A stretch of DNA of 8,333 bases from Candidatus Bathyarchaeota archaeon JdFR-04 (GTDB lineage: Archaea; Thermoproteota; Bathyarchaeia; Bathyarchaeales; UBA233): contig MTLR01000132.1 of assembly GCA_002010925.1 (NCBI GenBank), forward strand, positions 541 to 8,873, in the 5' to 3' direction. The notes below the pieces were generated by a model. It saw nothing but the letters and a program-made list of their open reading frames with translations. It was not told where the DNA came from and made no database searches. Positions within the stretch are counted from its first letter, which is position 1. Every line of letters begins with the position of its first letter. Below, in pieces: positions 1 to 6,294 of the stretch. Position numbers and translations under genes: made by a program.

Positions 1-3000
1 AACCGCTTGTAAGTTGTTTCCCTAATGCCTGAGTTAATGTTTGAAACAGGTGTAGTGTAATAGAACCCCTCCCATTGCGATTCGGAGCCAAGCCTAAACT
101 CGATGATGTCAATCATTTGGCTTATATCCTTTGCTTGAGCGTTTTCCCAAGTTTTTCTAAAGAACCCCAAAGGGTATAAGGCGGCTACATCCACATCATG
201 TGCTTGTCTTTGCACTTCTTGCGGGTTAACAACCGGAATTAGAAGCAGTGGAGCATCCATGATTCCACCTATCTGAGCTGGGAGATATTCGCGAGAGAAA
301 TTTAGAAAGGTGTCTAGAGCAAGCATAAGACTGTCTTCATCTCCATCACAGTCTCTACGTTTTGCTGAATGCCAAACTGGATGGGCATAACAAACATTCA
401 AGTCTGTAAATCCAATAATTCTGCCTAAGATGCCAACCGAAGTATGAGGCGCTAAACCAATTACAAGGTGGCCCACCAAGTCCACAGGTTCCCTCACATT
501 ATAAAAGGCTGAAACGCCGTAAACTTTAGTTAAAAGCTCATCAAGAAAGTTAGCTACACGAACAAAATATTCAGCACACTTCCTAGGGATCACCACATCT
601 TGAATTTTCAGTTCGCAAATCTGATATGGATACCTCAAAGGTTCACCCTTTACATCATAAGAATATCCAAGTTGCCGAATTTTTTCAACAGGAACGTCTA
701 TCTCTCCAGGAGTGAAATGCGTTAGAGGGGCGTTTGTAGCGTCAAATCGCACAGTTCCATCCTTAAAAACCCATAATTTATATTTGGCACGTAAAATTCC
801 CTTCTCAATTATTTCCGGAACTTTTGTCTTATTCATTAAGCCTTTGACTCCTTTAACTATCTTTGGAACAGAAGTACGAAGTCTACTGCATGCTTCGTCT
901 ATTAGTCGGCGGAAGTTTACTGATTGGCGGGCATATTCTACAGCAAGGGCTGCACAGGAAGAGCAAACTTCGTTTTTTAACATTTTGCCACATTTAGGAC
1001 ATATTCTTTCAGCGGTCGTTTGGTTTCCGCAATTGGGACATCTTATGAGATAGGTGTAAGTTTTGCAGACTAGACATTTCCGTTTAACTAGTTCAACAAA
1101 TGTTGGTTCTCCTTTAGAAGCTGCTTCGATAAGATCTCGTTGAGGGCCCCCAGCCATGCCAACTGGGAACAACACATGCACGGGGGGCTTCATAGCGCGT
1201 TTCTTAGCTTTTTCTGGACGACCCATACGAGCACCTACGGTTGTTGGAGCCTTTGCTTTAACTTCAATCTCACAAATTTCCCGGATATAGTCCAAGATTG
1301 ATCCTTCAAAATTGGTATTCAATTCTGGAAGCTTCCATCCTAGACAGAAAGCAAAAACGTATGCTTCGTCGCCTTCGATTAATATTTTGTTGTTTCGAAC
1401 CTTGTGGGGCAGGCATAAGCGTTCAAGCAGTTCCTTAACCTCGTTGTCGAGCACCCCAAATATTGCAGAAACGGTTGCATCATCTCCCTCAGTTTTAATT
1501 TCAGCGGTTAACAACCACTTTCGAAGTTTTTGAAGTTCCTTGATGGAGTCGATGTTCTCCCAAAAGAATGTGTAGGCTGGATGAAGCGGAATTTTTAAGG
1601 TGGAAGATAGAGCTAAGGCTTCCTTTGCTGTTGGCCTATAATGGAAGGGATCTTCAATAAATTGTTTAATTCTTTCTGATAGAACTCCGGAAGCCTTTGC
1701 CGCTTTTTCAAAGTTCCCTTCAAACGAGTGGAAAATGGCTTCTCGTAGCTCTTGCCCCCACCATTCTTCAACATATCCGGAACGCGAAAGCCTTTTGCTA
1801 CTATAAAGGAAGTCGCCAAAGCTTATTAGAAGATCTCCAAGAAACAGAATCTTCTTGATTTTATCTTTTATATCTTTGAAGTTTTCTGTTGAAACACGGA
1901 TGACGTCCCCTGTTTTCAACTTAACGATGGGTGGTTCAATAAAGTCTACCGGAAGGGCGATTCCACCCTTTCCCGGGAGTTCTAAGCGTAATTGTGTACC
2001 AGCGGCTAGAAATCCTTGGAGTACCATCATGGTAGCTGGATGAACGCCCACCGCCGCTAGACCTGTGTTTCTCGCCCTGCCATAGCGAAGTCTAAAACCG
2101 CCAGTTGTGGAAGGTAATGAAAATATAGGCCTTCCAGCAATAACTTCTTCCATAAAACCTGCGGATTTCTTCCTTTTTAGTTCTCTAACTTGTTTGAGCC
2201 AATCCCAACCTTCAATACCAAGTTTCTCCACGATAGCCCAAACTTTGGGCGCTCTTCCGACTATCCCGTCGTTTACCACTCTTAAAGCCCCGCCGCGAAC
2301 ACGATTTGTTTCAACACGTGGCAAATTTCGAAAAGAGGAAACCTCCACAGGATCAGATTCGGTTCCTGTCACTTCAACTGGAAGGAATTCTAAGGCCTTT
2401 CGAAGTTCGTGGTCAGAAATATGATACTGAAAACGCCCTACATGACGCTCATACAGCCGAACTTCTTCAATAAAACGGAGAATCTCCTCTTCAGTTGGCT
2501 TATAACGGTCTAATCCAAGTAAACGCCGTACAAAATCGCCTATAACCAAAGTTAGTGCTTGATCAGTTCCACCAGCTGAACGAATAGGCCCAGCAAAATA
2601 TATAGCGAGGTACCGTGTTCGATCTGGATTAGTTTTTATCGCAACTTTTACAACTCCTTGTATGGGGGCTGCAGTCAAGCCTTCGGTAAGAATGGCCAAC
2701 GCTGTTCTAACGGCCTGTTCTGCTGCTTTTACGGGCTCCTTATGACCGAATTTTCCGTAAACGATTTCTTCAGCTATCTTAAAAGCCATTTCCTCTCTAG
2801 ACATTGTTTTACTATAGCGACGAATGCTTTCAGAAACGTTCAGTGGACCGACTAGGCCTTCTACGAGCTCGGCTAAATCCTTGGCGATTTTGCATTCCGG
2901 CTTTAGAGCTGGATCCAGCCCTTTTTCTCTAGCTTTAGTGCTAATAGCATAAACTTGTTCAAGTTGTTTTGTCAAGCTTTCGATGTAACGATGGTAATTT

Positions 3001-3014
3001 TGACTTGTGTTCAC
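1..3014 (-). CDS. polC: DNA polymerase II (family D) large subunit DP2, C-terminus cut by window edge
   Basis: Catalytic large subunit of the archaeal replicative polymerase PolD; by family knowledge it pairs with the exonuclease subunit DP1, which is not in this window. I followed the minus frame from GTG 3014 to the left edge: 1004 codons, no stop, no intein. Visible family signatures are YFAGPIRSAGGT (residues 139-150), RYGRARNTG (310-318), a zinc-binding block with four CxxC pairs (647/650, 659/662, 672/675, 684/687), and the double-psi beta-barrel catalytic motif RRDCDGDED, whose likely metal-binding aspartates are D890 and D892. The GTG is the first possible start, because an in-frame TAG lies six codons upstream, and GGGTGG (3025-3030) precedes it by 10 bases. 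The family usually exceeds 1100 residues, so the C-terminal part, normally including another zinc motif, lies beyond the window. It is last of the visible leftward operon. The residue before CDGD is Asp where I remember Asn in Thermococcales. Confidence 0.96.
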   Translation of the reverse strand, partial: MNTSQNYHRYIESLTKQLEQVYAISTKAREKGLDPALKPECKIAKDLAELVEGLVGPLNVSESIRRYSKTMSREEMAFKIAEEIVYGKFGHKEPVKAAEQAVRTALAILTEGLTAAPIQGVVKVAIKTNPDRTRYLAIYFAGPIRSAGGTDQALTLVIGDFVRRLLGLDRYKPTEEEILRFIEEVRLYERHVGRFQYHISDHELRKALEFLPVEVTGTESDPVEVSSFRNLPRVETNRVRGGALRVVNDGIVGRAPKVWAIVEKLGIEGWDWLKQVRELKRKKSAGFMEEVIAGRPIFSLPSTTGGFRLRYGRARNTGLAAVGVHPATMMVLQGFLAAGTQLRLELPGKGGIALPVDFIEPPIVKLKTGDVIRVSTENFKDIKDKIKKILFLGDLLISFGDFLYSSKRLSRSGYVEEWWGQELREAIFHSFEGNFEKAAKASGVLSERIKQFIEDPFHYRPTAKEALALSSTLKIPLHPAYTFFWENIDSIKELQKLRKWLLTAEIKTEGDDATVSAIFGVLDNEVKELLERLCLPHKVRNNKILIEGDEAYVFAFCLGWKLPELNTNFEGSILDYIREICEIEVKAKAPTTVGARMGRPEKAKKRAMKPPVHVLFPVGMAGGPQRDLIEAASKGEPTFVELVKRKCLVCKTYTYLIRCPNCGNQTTAERICPKCGKMLKNEVCSSCAALAVEYARQSVNFRRLIDEACSRLRTSVPKIVKGVKGLMNKTKVPEIIEKGILRAKYKLWVFKDGTVRFDATNAPLTHFTPGEIDVPVEKIRQLGYSYDVKGEPLRYPYQICELKIQDVVIPRKCAEYFVRVANFLDELLTKVYGVSAFYNVREPVDLVGHLVIGLAPHTSVGILGRIIGFTDLNVCYAHPVWHSAKRRDCDGDEDSLMLALDTFLNFSREYLPAQIGGIMDAPLLLIPVVNPQEVQRQAHDVDVAALYPLGFFRKTWENAQAKDISQMIDIIEFRLGSESQWEGFYYTTPVSNINSGIRETTYKR

Positions 3015-3039
3015 TGATGTTTTTCCACCCTACGGGAAT

Positions 3040-3195
3040 TTAATAGAAGTCTGTGAGAAAGCATTTGAGATTTTCTAACATGAAAGCCTCAAAAAGAGTT
3101 TCCTCGATTAGGCTATTGTTCCATGTGGATTCTACATAAAAAGATTGTCTGCCATTTCTCTTTAGAACGCCCAGTGGCCTTCTGGTAAGCTTCAT
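3040..3195 (-). other. Second-frame continuation of the small Cys-rich gene (apparent frameshift, or a separate 51-codon ORF)
   Basis: Relative to the frame of the ORF at 3427-3113, the +1 frame is open from ATG 3195 to TAA 3042-3040 (51 codons). Its product reads like real protein, with stretches such as GRQSFYVESTWNNSLIEE and TLFEAFMLENLKCFLTDFY. It ends 25 bases before the polC start, a normal operon spacing, whereas ending the gene at 3113 leaves an unexplained 98-base gap. No Shine-Dalgarno is evident before ATG 3195. The simplest reading is that this is the true C-terminus of the upstream gene, separated by a one-base insertion (or two-base deletion) somewhere between about 3198 and 3113. 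The GGG run at 3170-3172 (minus strand) is one candidate: with GG the frames join as QKATGVLKRNG. The restored protein would have 128 residues. A sequencing error, a genuine mutation or an overlapping small gene are all possible. Confidence 0.55.
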
Positions 3196-3427
3196 GCGCT
3201 ATCTTGCAACGCTTTTCTATGCACTCTTTACATCGGAAATGCCTCAAATCTGAGGGGCCATCACACACACCACAATTTAACAATAAAACTTCGCCCAACC
3301 CGCGAAGCACTGTCCAAGCGTACTCACGTTCGTCATATACTGGCTCAAAATCAGGCCAAACTTCAAAGACCCCTTCAATTTTTAACGCTTTTTTCAAAGC
3401 TTTGAAATAATTCTCAAATGCAGTCAT
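3113..3427 (-). CDS. Small Cys-rich protein of unknown function, probably frameshifted at its C-terminus
   Basis: A 104-residue product that I do not recognise. It starts with an ATG that overlaps the stop of the GGGP synthase gene (ATGA), so translation is probably coupled. The N-terminal half is acidic and aromatic (around FEVWPDFEPVYDEREYAW). Next come cysteines at 52/55 (NCGVCDG) and 66/69 (FRCKEC), with C74 and C98 further on; the two CxxC pairs suggest a small zinc-binding fold. The last 20 or so residues may be an out-of-frame tail, because the +1 frame continues openly to 3040 (separate entry). The gene lies between GGGP synthase and polC in a leftward operon with an elongation factor. 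A role in replication or nucleic-acid binding can be guessed from position only. Gene reality is supported by the 4-base overlap and the ordered Cys pairs; function is unknown. Confidence 0.72.
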   Translation of the reverse strand: MTAFENYFKALKKALKIEGVFEVWPDFEPVYDEREYAWTVLRGLGEVLLLNCGVCDGPSDLRHFRCKECIEKRCKIAHEAYQKATGRSKEKWQTIFLCRIHMEQ

Positions 3428-4188
3428 TCTCTACACTTTTCCTTTAACTCTTTTATGGTTTTTACGAGTTCTGTCACTTTTGTTTTCACATCAGCGTTTT
3501 CTATGATGTTACCTGTTACGATGATGTTTGCTCCAGCTGAGACAGCGGATTCTACATGTTTCCTTTCTCGGATTCCCCCGCCAACTATTAAGGGCACTTC
3601 AATTACTTGTTTCACAGTTTTAATCATAATTGCCGGAACGGGAGTTTTTGCTCCGGAACCGCCTTCCAAGTATATGAAACGCATTCCTAAGTATTGGGCT
3701 GCTAGGGCATGAACTGCTGCGAGTTCAGGTTTGGCATAGGGGATAGGGACTGCTTTTCCGATAACTCCAGCCGTTTCACCTTCACCAACAATAATATAAG
3801 CCATTGGAATTGCTTCCAAACCGAATTTACGAATTAGGGGCGCGCCTAATATTTGGGCACCTATAAGGAAATAGGGATCGGTAGAATTAAGAAGTGACAT
3901 AAACCATATAGCGTCTGCATAGCGGCTTATGCCAGTAATGTTGTTTGGGAACAGTATAACTGGAATTTTTACTGTTCGTTTTATAGTTTTAACAATCTTA
4001 TCGAGATGTGAAGTAGAAGTGAAGGTAGAGCCTCCAACCATTATTCCAGCGGTTCCGCCTTCTTCAGCTTTCTTCGCAATGGAAGAAGCCAATGCGACCG
4101 TTGTTTTTTCAGGGTCTATGAGTGTAAGGTGAATAGCACCGTCGCTTTGAATCTTATTAAGTAAATACTTTTCTACCTTACCCATCAT
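3424..4188 (-). CDS. Geranylgeranylglyceryl phosphate synthase (GGGP synthase)
   Basis: A prenyltransferase that joins geranylgeranyl diphosphate to sn-glycerol-1-phosphate, forming the first ether bond of archaeal membrane lipids (EC 2.5.1.41). The 254-residue length is typical of the PcrB/GGGPS TIM-barrel family. Visible motifs, in order: HLTLIDPEK (20-28, with the likely Mg-binding D25), VGGST (51-55), LFPNN (79-83), SLLNS (98-102), the phosphate-binding YLEGGSGA (173-180), VGGGIR (202-207) and TGN (225-227). The glycine-rich phosphate motifs are intact, so the enzyme should be active. Two adjacent ATG codons (4188 and 4185) could each start it; no strong Shine-Dalgarno is visible. It follows elf1 by 27 bases and overlaps the next gene by 4 bases, so it is co-transcribed with them. 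PcrB (heptaprenylglyceryl phosphate synthase) is the bacterial relative; the archaeal context favours GGGPS. Confidence 0.95.
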   Translation of the reverse strand: MMGKVEKYLLNKIQSDGAIHLTLIDPEKTTVALASSIAKKAEEGGTAGIMVGGSTFTSTSHLDKIVKTIKRTVKIPVILFPNNITGISRYADAIWFMSLLNSTDPYFLIGAQILGAPLIRKFGLEAIPMAYIIVGEGETAGVIGKAVPIPYAKPELAAVHALAAQYLGMRFIYLEGGSGAKTPVPAIMIKTVKQVIEVPLIVGGGIRERKHVESAVSAGANIIVTGNIIENADVKTKVTELVKTIKELKEKCRE

Positions 4189-4215
4189 AACTTTTCAACT
4201 CGAAATCTTCAGACT

Positions 4216-4479
4216 TTAATTTTCATGTTCTGTTGTTGCTGATTCTGATGGAACTCCATAGAACTTGTCAACGAAAGTGCAGTAAACGTCTATTTCTTGC
4301 TGTGAAGGCCTCAGGGGCAATTCGTCGGTTAAACCGCAGCTAGCACATTTTACTACAGCAGTTCCCTCTTCTTTGGATAACTCTACACGTATGGTTTGCC
4401 TTCCACACTTAGGACAGGAAAAGAATTTAGGCAATCTCCTTTTAGGAATTCGAATTACCTTTCTCCGTCTACGTCCCAT
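4216..4479 (-). CDS. Archaeal Elf1-like transcription elongation factor
   Basis: An 87-residue zinc-ribbon protein of the Elf1 family, known from eukaryotes and several archaeal lineages, where it binds elongating RNA polymerase. It opens with the typical basic tail ([19 protein letters not shown]), followed by zinc ligands C22/C25 (CPKC) and C45/C48 (CASC), then the conserved segment [12 protein letters not shown] (64-75). The last dozen residues are polar and probably disordered. The ATG start at 4479 gives the conserved N-terminus directly, and a TATA element about 30 bases upstream (4515-4508) implies a short leader. It is the first gene of the leftward operon with GGGP synthase, the Cys-rich protein and polC. 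The family match is clear; the elongation function is inherited from the family. Confidence 0.9.
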   Translation of the reverse strand: MGRRRRKVIRIPKRRLPKFFSCPKCGRQTIRVELSKEEGTAVVKCASCGLTDELPLRPSQQEIDVYCTFVDKFYGVPSESATTEHEN

Positions 4480-4507
4480 TAGTAATGCCTTCTTTCACAT
4501 AATTCTC

Positions 4508-4515
4508 TTTTTATA
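4508..4515 (-). promoter_or_regulatory. TATA box of the elf1-GGGPS-polC operon
   Basis: The minus strand reads GAGTATAAAAAGAG here, a good archaeal TATA element. It sits 29 bases upstream of the elf1 ATG (4479). A start of transcription about 25 bases downstream would fall near 4490, giving a short leader. It is divergent from, and only about 15 bases away from, the nadE promoter. Confidence 0.6.
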
Positions 4516-4530
4516 CTCAAATAGGCTTTC

Positions 4531-4540
4531 CCTTAAATAT
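4531..4540 (+). promoter_or_regulatory. Probable TATA box of the nadE-nitrilase operon
   Basis: CCTTAAATAT on the plus strand resembles an archaeal TATA element and lies 37-46 bases before the TTG start of nadE. Transcription would start near 4560, just before the strong Shine-Dalgarno at 4566. This argues against any start upstream that would overlap elf1. Confidence 0.45.
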
Positions 4541-4563
4541 TTGCTCTCTACAACTATCAGAAA

Positions 4564-4579
4564 GGGGAGGTCCTCATTG
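4564..4579 (+). promoter_or_regulatory. Shine-Dalgarno that fixes the TTG start of nadE
   Basis: GGGGAGGT at 4564-4571 is followed after 5 bases by TTG (4577-4579). No in-frame ATG or GTG is as well placed; the frame stays open upstream to an ATG at 4373, but that extension runs antisense through elf1 and matches no NadE sequence. Confidence 0.85.
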
Positions 4580-5416
4580 AAGCTCACACCAAAAATCTTA
4601 GAAATAGATCCTGCAACTACAACAGAACGAATAAAAACCTTCATCAAGGACTTTGTTGAAAAAACAGAAGCCAAAGGAGTTGTTTTAGGACTCTCAGGGG
4701 GGATTGATAGTAGTACAATCGCAGCTTTATCCACTTTAGCGTTAGGCGGTGAAAAAGTCATAGGCTTAATATTACCAGAAGATGAAACTTATAACAGAAC
4801 AGACATAGAGCACGCGAAACTAGTGGCGCAAAAATTTCATTTTAAAACTGTGGAAATAAACATCACCCCGGTTTTGGAGGCATATTACAAAACTTTACCC
4901 ATATTCGACGATAAAGAGAGGATGAGCAAAGGGAACATAAAAGCACGCGTCCGCATGATTTATCTTTACTACTATGCCAACAAACTAAATCTGCTTGTAT
5001 GTGGGAGTTCAGATAAATCAGAGACGATGATGGGATACTTCACTAAATGGGGAGATGTAGCTGCAGACGTATCCCCAATAATGGATCTATACAAAACTCA
5101 AGTGCGACAACTCGCAAAACACATAGGCATACCTAATGAGATAATAGCCAAACCTTCCTCGCCCAATCTATGGCGAGGACAATTAGCTGAAAAAGAATTG
5201 GGAATGAAATATGAAACCTTAGACTTAGTCCTTTATGGCCTTGAACATTTTATTGCAACACAGGAAATAGCGAATCAACTAAACTTAGACATACAGCTTG
5301 TAGAAAGTATTAAAAAACGCTGGATAGCCATGGAACACAAAAGACAAATGCCCCTTTCACTTAAACTCACTTACCGCACTGTTGGGAAAGACTTTCGGCT
5401 TCCATATACCAGATAA
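4577..5416 (+). CDS. nadE: NAD synthetase, ammonia-type synthetase domain
   Basis: Catalyses the last step of NAD synthesis: nicotinic acid adenine dinucleotide plus ATP plus ammonia gives NAD (adenylated intermediate). From the TTG start the protein has 279 residues, normal for the stand-alone synthetase domain, with no glutaminase domain attached. Visible motifs: the ATP-pyrophosphatase P-loop LSGGIDSS (39-46); GNIKARVRM (119-127), characteristic of NadE; GSSDKSE (143-149), where relatives usually have GTGNKSE; GYFTKWGD (153-160); and PSSPNLWRGQLAEKELGM (193-210), which contacts the substrate. All catalytic segments are present. Thr-Gly-Asn is replaced by Ser-Ser-Asp in the GTGNKSE motif, a variation worth aligning. 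A nitrilase-family gene begins 22 bases downstream and may supply ammonia from an amide donor. The start is fixed by a strong Shine-Dalgarno. Confidence in family is very high; ammonia versus glutamine use in vivo is open. Confidence 0.95.
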   Translation: MKLTPKILEIDPATTTERIKTFIKDFVEKTEAKGVVLGLSGGIDSSTIAALSTLALGGEKVIGLILPEDETYNRTDIEHAKLVAQKFHFKTVEINITPVLEAYYKTLPIFDDKERMSKGNIKARVRMIYLYYYANKLNLLVCGSSDKSETMMGYFTKWGDVAADVSPIMDLYKTQVRQLAKHIGIPNEIIAKPSSPNLWRGQLAEKELGMKYETLDLVLYGLEHFIATQEIANQLNLDIQLVESIKKRWIAMEHKRQMPLSLKLTYRTVGKDFRLPYTR

Positions 5417-5438
5417 CAAACATCTTGGGTGAGAAAAC

Positions 5439-6269
5439 ATGAGAGAATTCAAAATAGCCCTTACACAAATAGTGTGCGAAAGAGCTAACAAAAGAGTGAA
5501 CTTACAAAAAATGGAAAAATATGTGGAACAAGCAAGAAAGAAAGAAGCAAAGCTGATAATTTTCCCTGAACTCGCCACAACTGGCTATGTCCTACGAGAC
5601 CAAATTTATGAATTAGCAGAAACTATACCAGGCACCACAGTAACAGCCATAGAAAAAATAGCCAAAAGAGAAGGGATGTACATAATTTTTGGAATGCCTG
5701 AACTGAGTGAGAAAACCCAGATGGTAATATATAATACAGCAGTGTTAATTGGACCGGAAGGTTACGTCGGGAAATATCGGAAAATGCACCTTCCAACTCA
5801 TAGCGTATTCGAAGAGAAAAGATATTTCAGACAAGGTTATAGCCCTCAAGTTTTTGAAACTGAAATTGGAAAATTAGGAATGATTATATGTTATGATGTT
5901 TTCTTTCCTGAAGTGAGCCGTTTGCTCCGCCTAAAAGGAGCCCAGTTTCTAGTGTGCATTTCAGCCTCTCCAGCAGTTCGACGCCATTTCTTTGAAACAC
6001 TAACAGTTGCAAGAGCCGTTGAAAACGCGGTTTTTTTAGCGTACGTAAACCTCGTAGGTATAGAAAATGGTCTTCAATTTTGGGGAGGAAGCAGACTCAT
6101 AGCGCCGAATGGAAAAATCATTGTTCAAGCAAAATATAATAAGGAAGACATGATTATTGGAACTGTCGATTATTTGAGTATAAAGCCCGTGGAAGCGTTT
6201 GTTCCAACTCTCAGGGATATAAGGCCAGAAATTTTCCAAGAATTAAAGGAGCGATCAGAGAAACTGTGA
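5439..6269 (+). CDS. Carbon-nitrogen hydrolase (nitrilase superfamily), possible glutaminase partner of NadE
   Basis: A 276-residue nitrilase-superfamily enzyme that hydrolyses an amide, carbamoyl or nitrile bond through a cysteine acyl-enzyme. The triad is visible: E44 in FPELATTGY, K115 in KYRKMHLP and C151 in ICYDVFFPE. The FEEKRYF segment (124-130) and GGSRLIAPNGK (216-226) also fit the family. Length equals a single catalytic domain with no extensions and no signal peptide, so it should be cytoplasmic. ATG 5439 is preceded by GGTGAG (5428-5433) with 5 bases spacing. It follows nadE by 22 bases. Bacterial and eukaryotic glutamine-dependent NAD synthetases carry a nitrilase-family glutaminase fused to the synthetase, so this may be the separate amidotransferase subunit (inference). 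Alternatives are an omega-amidase, N-carbamoyl hydrolase or aliphatic amidase; the substrate cannot be read from sequence. The gene ends at TGA 6267-6269 inside an inverted repeat. Confidence 0.92.
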   Translation: MREFKIALTQIVCERANKRVNLQKMEKYVEQARKKEAKLIIFPELATTGYVLRDQIYELAETIPGTTVTAIEKIAKREGMYIIFGMPELSEKTQMVIYNTAVLIGPEGYVGKYRKMHLPTHSVFEEKRYFRQGYSPQVFETEIGKLGMIICYDVFFPEVSRLLRLKGAQFLVCISASPAVRRHFFETLTVARAVENAVFLAYVNLVGIENGLQFWGGSRLIAPNGKIIVQAKYNKEDMIIGTVDYLSIKPVEAFVPTLRDIRPEIFQELKERSEKL

Positions 6270-6292
6270 CTTGTGATACTGTGATGTCACAA
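6266..6292. repeat. Inverted repeat between convergent genes, containing a GTGATGTCAC motif
   Basis: The 25-base gap between the nitrilase stop and the aminotransferase stop is almost filled by GTGA/TCAC elements: GTGAC at 6266-6270, GTGAT at 6273-6277 and GTGATGTCAC at 6281-6290. Arms TTGTGA (6271-6276) and TCACAA (6287-6292) are perfect inverted repeats around a 10-base loop. It may serve as a two-way terminator hairpin, although no strong T-tract follows on the plus strand, or as a binding site, because GTGATGTCAC differs by one base from the palindrome at 8075-8084. Confidence 0.5.
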
Positions 6293-6294
6293 CT

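Noticed and set aside
105..119. Transmembrane segment in the 7549-8073 protein (residues 105-119, given as residue numbers)
   Set aside because: The hydrophobic stretch SIYTILLLGYLGILE is only about 15 residues and lies between charged helices, fitting a buried helix better.
712..2855. Several plus-strand ORFs of 60-113 codons
   Set aside because: They are shadows of polC, whose minus-strand frame is open and matches the DP2 family throughout.
1..3014. Possible intein in polC
   Set aside because: DP2 genes of some archaea carry one, but the conserved motifs here follow at normal spacing with no splicing-domain sequence in the visible part.
4373..4576. In-frame N-terminal extension of nadE from ATG 4373
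   Set aside because: It runs antisense through elf1, reads as low-quality protein, and lies upstream of both the probable promoter and the strong Shine-Dalgarno before TTG 4577.
6271..6292. CRP/FNR-type bacterial operator
   Set aside because: The arms resemble TGTGA and TCACA but the spacing is 10 bases instead of 6, and the genome is archaeal.
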